Source of the DNA: Bordetella parapertussis
Lineage (GTDB): Bacteria; Pseudomonadota; Gammaproteobacteria; Burkholderiales; Thiobacillaceae
DNA length: 48,158 nucleotides
Assembly: GCA_945890495.1 (NCBI GenBank)
Contig: CAMDCO010000014.1
Location: forward strand, 1 to 48,158
Direction: 5' to 3'
Shown here: positions 16,923 through 23,327 of the stretch, piece by piece
Layout of the letters: every line of letters starts with the position of its first letter
How positions within the stretch are numbered: position 1 is the first letter of the stretch
The notes under the pieces: model-generated
Told to the model about the DNA's origin: nothing
The model's input: the letters and a program-made list of their open reading frames with translations, nothing else
The model's database searches: none
Translations under genes and position numbers: made by a program

Positions 16923-19046
16923 TTATGCCACCTTAGGGTGTACTGGGCAGAATAGATCGTCCGATGCCTGATCACCGAGCCGCTCATAGATGGCGGCAAT
17001 CGCCTGGTCTTCGGTGGCAAAGATGTTGTGTGCGCCGACCCGTTCCAGCAAGCCCGTATGGCGCATGACATCCAACACCTGCTTCTTCAGGCCGGAAAAA
17101 ACAATCTGGGTGCCGCCATCACGCAGACGCTCGACCAGGTGATGCACCACCTCTTCGCCCGAGGCGTCGAGCTGGTTGATCGCATCGCCCACCACCAGTA
17201 CGAATTTGGCGTTGGGTTTGTTGGCGACGGCTTCGAGAATGGTGTCCTCGAAATAGGCCACATTGGCAAAATACAGCGAGCCGTCAAAGCGCATGGCGAT
17301 GATATGCGGGCTCGTCGGAATATCAGGATTCACCTTGATATCGCGCAGGGTGCCGTCGCTGAAGCGACCCAGCTGGGCGACGCGCGGCTCCATGGTACGG
17401 TAGAGATAAAGCAGGATGGCCAACCCGGCGCCAATCATGATGCCTTTGTCCAAGTGCGGCGCGACCAGCAGCGTGGCGACAAAGGTGACGATGGCGGCAA
17501 TGCCGTCGTGACGACTGGCGTGCCAAGCGTGTGTAACTGCCTTGAAATTTACCAGACCACTCACCGCCATGATGATGACTGCGGCCAGCACGGCTTGCGG
17601 CAGATGGTAGAGCAAGGGGGTGAGGAACAGCAGGGTGAGTAGCACGAACAGCGCGGTCATCACCGCCGCCATGCCGGATTGGGCACCGGCGTTGAAGTTG
17701 ACCGCCGAGCGCGAGAACGAGCCGGAAACCGGGAACGCCTGAGTAAAGCCACCGACGATATTGGCCAGTCCCTGACCGATCAGTTCCTGGTTGGGGTCCA
17801 CCTTTTGTTTGGCCTTGGTGGCCAGCGCCTTGGCAATCGAGATCGCCTCCATAAAGCCCACCAAAGAGATGACAATGGCCGCAGACAGCAGCGAACCCAA
17901 GGCATTCATGTTCAGGGACGGCATCGCTATGGCGGGTAGGCCTTCGGGTACCTTGCCGACCACATCACCGCCGCCAACCAGCTTGAAGTTGTCGCCCTGG
18001 ATGCTACGGATGTTGTAGCGATAGCCATCGGTGGTGATTCCCTCAGGCACCCGATCGGCCATGTAGATAACGACGGTGGCATTATTGGCATCTGCCACGC
18101 GCGCGACCGGTGTATGGCGCAGGATCTTCTTCAGATTGTTGGCGGCCAATTCGGCATGCTCGGCGTTTATTTCGGCCAGCTCCAGCTCATAGGACAAGCG
18201 TGCCGCCTCAGCGCTATGCGGGCCCTTAAGCTTTTGAACCTGCTTGTACTGGCCGGCCAATGCGAACTTGGCCGTGGCCAGTCGGACCTGTTCGATCTGA
18301 GCTTGCGCAACTTGCGACACCTTGGCGGCCAGTTCGTTGTCGGCAATCAGCGCTTGAGTGCCGGTGGCGTTTTTCTCGAAATCGATCGCCCATGAAAGCG
18401 TGGTGGCAATCACCACAGCGATGAGCACGCCCGGCCATTTGGGCTGGTACTTCTTGATGAGCCACATCAGCGCAATAGCCAGCACGCCCATAGCGAAAGT
18501 GGGCAGATGGGTGTCGGAGAGTTGCAGGATGACGCCCCAGATATCGTTGAGGAAATGCTCAGAACGACCCATCGGAACTCCGAACAGCTTGGAGAACTGC
18601 GACAGGCCGATGATGATGGCCGCCGCGTTGGTAAAGCCCACAATCACAGGGTGGCTGAGGAAGTTGACCACTACGCCCAGTTTGAACACCCCAAGACCCA
18701 GCTGGACGACGCCGACCATCAGCGCCAGCAGAATGGCCAGGGCAATGAATTGGTCCGAACCAGGCGCGGCCAGCGGCGCCAGCGAAGAGGCCGTTAGCAG
18801 CGACACCACCGCCACCGGGCCGGTGCCGAGAAAATTGGAGGAGCCCATCATCGACGCGATGGCCACCGGTAGAAAGGCCGCGTACAGGCCGTAGTAAGCG
18901 GGCATGCCGGCTAGTTGCGCGTAGGCCATCGACTGCGGAATCAGCACCAGGGCAACGGTGATTCCAGCCATGAAATCGGGCTTCAGTTTTTCCAGTCTGA
19001 TAGGAAACCAGCGCAGAAAGGGCAGGTGGCGGGTCAGGTTTTGCAT
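16923..19046 (-). CDS. SulP-family anion transporter with extracytoplasmic-type insertion and STAS domain (SulP1)
   Basis: 707 residues. The SulP core starts PDFMAGITVALVLIPQSMAYAQ, with LGTGPVAVVSLLTA and the later GLANIVGGFTQAFPVSGSFSRS. At residues ~222-355 a soluble segment of about 130 residues, rich in Ala/Glu/Lys and likely coiled-coil, interrupts the usual membrane domain. The core resumes at KLVGGGDVVGKVPEGLP. The C-terminal STAS domain covers about residues 575-690 (RFDGSLYFANVAYFED, VVGDAINQLDASGEE). SulP proteins carry sulfate or bicarbonate; the neighbours (carbonic anhydrases, RubisCO, complex-I-like genes) favour bicarbonate, but this is inference. It lies 11 bases after the Usp-like gene. 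Confidence 0.88.
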   Translation of the reverse strand: MQNLTRHLPFLRWFPIRLEKLKPDFMAGITVALVLIPQSMAYAQLAGMPAYYGLYAAFLPVAIASMMGSSNFLGTGPVAVVSLLTASSLAPLAAPGSDQFIALAILLALMVGVVQLGLGVFKLGVVVNFLSHPVIVGFTNAAAIIIGLSQFSKLFGVPMGRSEHFLNDIWGVILQLSDTHLPTFAMGVLAIALMWLIKKYQPKWPGVLIAVVIATTLSWAIDFEKNATGTQALIADNELAAKVSQVAQAQIEQVRLATAKFALAGQYKQVQKLKGPHSAEAARLSYELELAEINAEHAELAANNLKKILRHTPVARVADANNATVVIYMADRVPEGITTDGYRYNIRSIQGDNFKLVGGGDVVGKVPEGLPAIAMPSLNMNALGSLLSAAIVISLVGFMEAISIAKALATKAKQKVDPNQELIGQGLANIVGGFTQAFPVSGSFSRSAVNFNAGAQSGMAAVMTALFVLLTLLFLTPLLYHLPQAVLAAVIIMAVSGLVNFKAVTHAWHASRHDGIAAIVTFVATLLVAPHLDKGIMIGAGLAILLYLYRTMEPRVAQLGRFSDGTLRDIKVNPDIPTSPHIIAMRFDGSLYFANVAYFEDTILEAVANKPNAKFVLVVGDAINQLDASGEEVVHHLVERLRDGGTQIVFSGLKKQVLDVMRHTGLLERVGAHNIFATEDQAIAAIYERLGDQASDDLFCPVHPKVA

Positions 19047-19057
19047 GTTGTTTTCAG

Positions 19058-19432
19058 TCAGGTTTCTTCCGGCAGATCGGGGTGATCAGAGGCGGCAATC
19101 AAAGGGCAGTCGAGTCGTGCCCAAGGGTCTTGGCCTTCGATAGACCAAGCAGCGGGCCGTCCTACGACTACGGAGATGATGCATTCGTGGCGGTGGGCGT
19201 AACTGACGACATCCTTGGCCTTGAGGTCGGCGATAGGGGTGATGCGGCTGGGGGTTCCATTGCGGGTCAGATTGCTAACCTCTGTTTCAACCCAGCGCCA
19301 ATCGGGTCTTCCGGGATCGGCTAAAACCTCTAGCTCGGCGTTCATGCGTTTGGCCAAGCTGGTGGCGACGCGCAATAGGCGCTCGACCGGCGAGCCCAAG
19401 CGAAGTGCGAGCAAAACACGGTGTTTAAGCAT
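19058..19432 (-). CDS. Small Usp-like protein
   Basis: 124 residues beginning MLKHRVLLALRLGSPVERLLRVATSLAKRMNAELEVL, the beta-alpha start of a universal stress protein fold, then a shortened second half (YAHRHECIISVVVGRPAAWS) without the nucleotide-binding G-x2-G-x9-G motif. It is placed between the 45-codon ORF and the SulP gene, with which it is almost certainly co-transcribed. A role as a small soluble regulator of the transporter is possible; Usp domains are fused to the third SulP of this window, which supports a functional link. Confidence 0.7.
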   Translation of the reverse strand: MLKHRVLLALRLGSPVERLLRVATSLAKRMNAELEVLADPGRPDWRWVETEVSNLTRNGTPSRITPIADLKAKDVVSYAHRHECIISVVVGRPAAWSIEGQDPWARLDCPLIAASDHPDLPEET

Positions 19433-19562
19433 GACCGAAAGGCACCCAAGATCTGAGTGCGCCCCGAGGGCCGGCGCGATAACCGCGCAAAGCCAGCTTG
19501 GGCAGGGTGGGATCAGTGAGTGCCCTGATCAGGTCACGAATAAAACAAAGCACGGCGCGCAT
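19425..19562 (-). CDS. Small ORF, 45 residues, first gene behind the sigma-54 promoter
   Basis: It begins MRAVLCFIRDLIRALTDP and ends RSWVPFGHA. A GGAG stands at the right distance before its ATG, the predicted sigma-54 start site lies about 19 bases upstream, and its stop overlaps the start of the Usp-like gene, as expected for translational coupling. The N-terminal 16 residues could form an amphipathic helix; the rest is basic. No family is recognised. It may be a real small protein or a leader whose translation sets up the next gene. Confidence 0.45.
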   Translation of the reverse strand: MRAVLCFIRDLIRALTDPTLPKLALRGYRAGPRGALRSWVPFGHA

Positions 19563-19591
19563 GGCAGTCTCCATAGGATCACGGAACCAGT

Positions 19592-19608
19592 AGCAAGTGC
19601 CGTGCCAG
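19592..19608 (-). promoter_or_regulatory. Sigma-54 (RpoN) promoter for the Usp-SulP-Ehr gene run
   Basis: The minus strand reads C-TGGCACG-GCAC-TTGCT, a full match to the -24/-12 consensus YTGGCACG-N4-TTGCW, with GG and GC twelve bases apart. Transcription would start near 19581. It faces the 45-codon ORF, Usp-like gene, SulP1 and the six-gene complex. The next genes on the other side are an NtrB/NtrC-type pair, whose activator has the sigma-54 contact motif. Confidence 0.8.
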
Positions 19609-19681
19609 TATCGCAACCTGTTGAAATGAAACAAATGTTTGAATCGGCGCGCGGTGTTTTTGCGACCAAAACGATGCACAT

Positions 19682-19784
19682 TGCAACACGCCCTGCGTGA
19701 GCACATACAAACACCCAACAGATCATCGTGTTAACAAATTAACGCCGAGTTGCGGTATGCAACATCTGTTAAAATTGCAACATG
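19682..19784. promoter_or_regulatory. Cluster of TGCAAC/GTTGCA sites, candidate enhancer for the NtrC-type regulator
   Basis: TGCAAC occurs at 19682-19687, 19758-19763 and 19776-19781. GTTGC-GGTAT-GCAAC at 19749-19763 is a perfect dyad. TGCAACAT occurs twice 18 bases apart (19758 and 19776). Seen from the sigma-54 promoter these sit roughly 80-180 bases upstream, the range usual for NtrC-family enhancers. The last copy touches the ATG of the sensor kinase gene, so the regulator might also control its own operon. Confidence 0.45.
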
Positions 19785-21215
19785 CGCTCACTGCAAGGGA
19801 AGATCATCTTTGTGTACTTGGCCCTCGTCGTCCTGACGATGGGCTTGGCCTTGATGGCCTTGCTGGAGGTCAACCTGATTGCCAACAAGGTGCGTTCCGG
19901 TAGCCGAATCAGCGAGTTTTTCGATGCCACACTGGAGCTGCGCCGTTTCGAAAAGAATCATTTTCTCTATGGCAAGCCCGCCGATTTGGCTGAAAACACC
20001 CGCTATACCCTACGCGCCATTGATTTGCTGGCGCGCGAGCGCGAGGTGTTCGCTGCCGTTCTGGGGAATGAACCGGTCAACCGGCTTTCTATCGATCTAA
20101 GGCGTTACCGGCAATTGATGGAGGCCTCCGCCTGGCAACCGCAAAACGAGACACTGACCGCCGAGGTGCGCGTACTGGGGCATCACATCGTGACGGCGGG
20201 TGAGACGCTGGCCAGCCGTGAGCGCGCAAGCCTGAATGCCGCCTTGTCTGCGCACCAGCGCAACTTTCTGATCTGGGTCTCCGTGGTCGTAGCCTTGCTT
20301 GCGCTGGCGGGCGTGCTGCTGGTGCGCTGGGTGACACGCCCCCTGAAGGCGATGGAGGCACGGATGGGGGCGGTCGCGCAAGGCCATCTGGCCCGTCTCG
20401 ATCTGGATGTGCGGGAGCGTGAACTGGCCTCTCTGGCAGAGGCCTTCAACCATGTGCTGGATGAACTGGAGCGCCGCCAGGGTACTTTGGTACGCGCTGA
20501 AAAATTGGCCTCGCTGGGCACTCTGTTGTCTGGAGTCGCGCATGAGCTGAACAACCCGCTGTCCAACATCTCGTCTTCGGCGCAGATTTTGGTCGCGGAA
20601 CCGGATTGCGCCGCCGAATTCAGGGGGCAGTTGCTGATCGATATTGATGCGGAAACCCGGCGTGCCGCGTCGATTGTGCGTTCCCTGCTTGACTATGCCC
20701 GCGACAGCCACTTCCGTCGACAAGCTCTGAATCTCTCAGACCTGGTCGATGAAACCCTGCGGTTTTTGAAAAACCTGCACCCCGCCGGGATCGAGTTACG
20801 GGTTGAGGTACCCGCCCATCTGACGCTGCAGGGGGATCGTGCGCGCCTGCAGCAGGTCTTGATCAACCTGATCCGCAATGCCTTCGAAGCGATGGGCGAC
20901 TACGGTGAACTGAGTATCGTGGCCTCCCAAGGCACAAAAAGGCTGGCTGGCGGGCCGGCAGAGACGGTGATCGACCTGATCGTGTGTGATCGGGGGACGG
21001 GCATTCCGGTCGAAGTATTGCCGCGCATCTTTGACCCCTTCTACACCACCAAGCCGGTGGGCCACGGCAATGGCCTGGGCTTGTTCATCGTCCACGAAAT
21101 CGTGGCAGAGCACGGCGGCACGATCAGCGCCGAAAACAGCCCCGAAGGGGGCGCTTGTTTCCATCTCCGTCTGCCCATCATCGGGGCGGATGCTTACTTG
21201 AGCGAAAAATCATGA
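19782..21215 (+). CDS. Membrane sensor histidine kinase (NtrB/AtoS type)
   Basis: 477 residues. TM1 at ~7-30 and TM2 at ~162-183 enclose a helical sensor domain of about 130 residues with many Arg/Glu and no recognised family. A HAMP domain follows (~184-236), then HisKA with the H-box GVAHELNNPLSNISS (His254), then the ATPase domain with LINLIRNAFEAM (N box), DRGTGIP, DPFYTTKP and GNGLGLFIVHEIV. No Shine-Dalgarno is visible before the ATG; a TAAAAT hexamer seven bases upstream would even allow a leaderless transcript. It overlaps the regulator gene as ATGA and so forms a pair with it. Confidence 0.9.
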   Translation: MRSLQGKIIFVYLALVVLTMGLALMALLEVNLIANKVRSGSRISEFFDATLELRRFEKNHFLYGKPADLAENTRYTLRAIDLLAREREVFAAVLGNEPVNRLSIDLRRYRQLMEASAWQPQNETLTAEVRVLGHHIVTAGETLASRERASLNAALSAHQRNFLIWVSVVVALLALAGVLLVRWVTRPLKAMEARMGAVAQGHLARLDLDVRERELASLAEAFNHVLDELERRQGTLVRAEKLASLGTLLSGVAHELNNPLSNISSSAQILVAEPDCAAEFRGQLLIDIDAETRRAASIVRSLLDYARDSHFRRQALNLSDLVDETLRFLKNLHPAGIELRVEVPAHLTLQGDRARLQQVLINLIRNAFEAMGDYGELSIVASQGTKRLAGGPAETVIDLIVCDRGTGIPVEVLPRIFDPFYTTKPVGHGNGLGLFIVHEIVAEHGGTISAENSPEGGACFHLRLPIIGADAYLSEKS

Positions 21216-22564
21216 CGGCAAGACTGTTGATTGTGGATGACGAAAAGATTGCGCTACGCAATCTGGAGCATGTATTGGGCAAGGAGGGTTATGAAGTCAG
21301 CACCACGCAAAGTGGCAGCCAGGCATTGAGCCTGCTCGACAGCAAGCCCTTCGATGTGGTGCTAACCGACCTGAAGATGGACAAGGTGGATGGCATGCAG
21401 GTGTTGCGTCGTTGCAAGGCCAATCACCCGGATACCGAGGTGATCATGATGACGGGCTTCGCCACCCTGGAATCGGCCGTGGAGGCTATGAAGGAAGGGG
21501 CTTTCCACTATGTGGCCAAACCCTTCCATCTGGAAGAGGTCAAAAAAACCGTAGCTGAGGCGCTGGAAAAATTACGCCTGCGGCGCGAAAACCATGCCCT
21601 GCGCGAACAGCTATCGGCCATTCAAGGCAAGACGCGCATCCTGACCCGCGATGGCGCGATGCAAAAATTGCTGGATACCGCCCGGCAAGTTGCGCCAACC
21701 GGTTGCAATGTGCTTATTTCGGGAGAATCCGGCACCGGCAAGGAGCTGTTTGCGCGCTACCTTCACGAGCATGGCGCGCATGCTGAGGGGCCGTTCATGG
21801 CCATCAACTGCGGCGCATTCAACGAGGATCTACTGGCCAACGAATTGTTCGGTAACGAAAAGGGGGCCTTTACAGGCGCGATCGGCAAGCGGGGGCTGAT
21901 CGTCGCGGCGCAGGGCGGCACGCTGTTTCTCGACGAGATCACCGAGATGTCGCCGGCCATGCAAGTGAAACTGCTGCGGGTGACACAGGAGCGGGAGGTG
22001 CTGCCACTGGGTAGCACCCAATCCATCAAGGTCGATGTGCGTTTTGTGGCGGCGAGCAATCGCGACATGAAAGCCTGGGTCGCCGAGGGGCGCTTCCGTC
22101 AGGATCTGTGGTTCCGCCTCAATGTGGTGAATCTGCATATTCCACCGCTATCGCAGCGGCGTGAAGACATCCCCTTGCTGGCGCAGCATTTTCTGGCGCG
22201 CTCGGCCCCGCTCATGGGCAAGGATATCCGCGACCTTTCGGAAGAGGTCATGGCCCTTCTGAAGGCCTACGACTTCCCGGGCAATGTGCGCGAACTTGAA
22301 AACATCATCGAACGCGGCGCGGCCTTGTGTCAGGGTAATCGCATCGAGGCCGCGCATCTGCCTGACGACCTGCGCGACCTGACCCTCCGCGCCTTCCGCC
22401 GCAAGGACGGCCAAGTGCCGACGCTGGAAGATCAGGAGCGTGATTACATCCTCTGGGTGCTGGATGAGGCTAACGGCAACCAGACGATAGCCGCGCAAAT
22501 GCTCGGCATCGACCGGGTGTCGCTGTGGCGCAAGCTGAAGCGATACAACGCCGAACAGGGATAG
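21212..22564 (+). CDS. Sigma-54-dependent response regulator (NtrC family)
   Basis: 450 residues from the ATG at 21212 that overlaps the kinase stop. Receiver domain 1-~120 with the acidic pocket VDDE, phospho-acceptor Asp53 in VVLTDLKMDK, and Lys103 in VAKPF. AAA+ domain with Walker A GESGTGKE (171-178), the sigma-54 contact loop KGAFTGA (217-223), Walker B GGTLFLDEI, and the arginine-finger segment RQDLWFRLNV. A Fis-type helix-turn-helix ends the protein (NQTIAAQMLGIDRVSLWRKL). All parts needed for activating RpoN promoters are intact. Two sigma-54-like promoters, at 19592 and 23229, flank this pair. Confidence 0.95.
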   Translation: MTARLLIVDDEKIALRNLEHVLGKEGYEVSTTQSGSQALSLLDSKPFDVVLTDLKMDKVDGMQVLRRCKANHPDTEVIMMTGFATLESAVEAMKEGAFHYVAKPFHLEEVKKTVAEALEKLRLRRENHALREQLSAIQGKTRILTRDGAMQKLLDTARQVAPTGCNVLISGESGTGKELFARYLHEHGAHAEGPFMAINCGAFNEDLLANELFGNEKGAFTGAIGKRGLIVAAQGGTLFLDEITEMSPAMQVKLLRVTQEREVLPLGSTQSIKVDVRFVAASNRDMKAWVAEGRFRQDLWFRLNVVNLHIPPLSQRREDIPLLAQHFLARSAPLMGKDIRDLSEEVMALLKAYDFPGNVRELENIIERGAALCQGNRIEAAHLPDDLRDLTLRAFRRKDGQVPTLEDQERDYILWVLDEANGNQTIAAQMLGIDRVSLWRKLKRYNAEQG

Positions 22565-22574
22565 ATCGGCGCCG

Positions 22575-23135
22575 CTAAAACTCGTTGCGGATGCGTTTGT
22601 AGCCGCGCACCAGTTCCAGATTGGCCTGAGTCACGCTTTCCGAAAGGCTGGTTTCATCGGTCGTCACCGGCGTGATTTTGGCCAGTTCGGCATCGGAATG
22701 CACATTGGTGGTGGAGGGGATGTGGAACCCCGGCGGCACATGGCAGCCCTCAATAACCGAGTTGTGCCGTACCACTGAGCCTGCGCCGACGGTGCAATTG
22801 AACAGCACCGAATTGAACCCGATAAAGCATCTATCGCCCACCACACAAGGGCCATGCACGATAGACCGATGGGCGATCGAAGTGCCCTCGCCAATGAGGA
22901 CCGGACTGCCGGCCTTGCAGTGAATCACCACGCCATCCTGAATGTTTGAGTTGGCGCCGATCACGATGGCCTCCATTTCACCTTCGTCATTCACCTCGTC
23001 GGCGCGGATGACCGCATAGGGGCCGATAAACACATTTTCTTCCACGATTACCTTGCCGCAGAGGATGGCGGTAGGGTCGACGAAGGCCGTCTCGTGAACA
23101 ACAGGCACATCGCCATTGGGGTTGCGTCGGATCAT
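22575..23135 (-). CDS. Gamma-class carbonic anhydrase (Cam-like)
   Basis: 186 residues, a left-handed beta-helix of hexapeptide repeats. The catalytic set of gamma carbonic anhydrases is present: Arg44 in YAVIRAD, Gln66 in SNIQDGVVIH, and three zinc histidines at 72, 89 and 94 (the last two in IAHRSIVHGP, five apart as in the Methanosarcina enzyme). The loop EVNDEGEMEA after Arg44 is acidic, as in Cam rather than the shorter CamH forms. It would interconvert CO2 and bicarbonate; no signal peptide is seen, so it should act in the cytoplasm. It converges with the regulator gene and diverges from SulP2. Confidence 0.85.
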   Translation of the reverse strand: MIRRNPNGDVPVVHETAFVDPTAILCGKVIVEENVFIGPYAVIRADEVNDEGEMEAIVIGANSNIQDGVVIHCKAGSPVLIGEGTSIAHRSIVHGPCVVGDRCFIGFNSVLFNCTVGAGSVVRHNSVIEGCHVPPGFHIPSTTNVHSDAELAKITPVTTDETSLSESVTQANLELVRGYKRIRNEF

Positions 23136-23167
23136 GGGAACTCCAGTAAGAACTGTGCCCGTAATTA

Positions 23168-23225
23168 TGCAAGCATCAAGAACCCCGGGCTAGAAATAAA
23201 TACAACTTATCAGGATGCGAGCATC
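23168..23225. promoter_or_regulatory. Two short palindromes upstream of SulP2
   Basis: ATGC-AA-GCATC at 23168-23178 and GATGC-GA-GCATC at 23214-23225 are similar dyads about 46 bases apart, placed upstream of the sigma-54-like element at 23229 and between the divergent gamma-CA and SulP2 genes. They are candidate binding sites for the adjacent regulator or another dimeric protein. The second is very close to the -24 box, which is unusual for an NtrC-type enhancer. Confidence 0.35.
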
Positions 23226-23228
23226 TAC

Positions 23229-23245
23229 TTGGTAGAATGGTTGCT
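23229..23245 (+). promoter_or_regulatory. Sigma-54-like promoter upstream of SulP2
   Basis: The plus strand reads TTGGTAGAATGGTTGCT. The invariant GG and GC are twelve bases apart and the TTGCT half is perfect; the -24 half is TTGGTAG against TTGGCACG, so it is weaker than the one at 19592. The start site would be near 23256, leaving a leader of about 70 bases. GCAAC-TGTTGT-GTTGC at 23250-23265 repeats the GTTGC theme seen by the first promoter. Confidence 0.55.
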
Positions 23246-23327
23246 CATAGCAACTGTTGTGTTGCGCTTTGTAATTATGATCTGGCCGCTAGATACCTAG
23301 ACCGGCCTTTGTTGACTGGCCCCCCGA

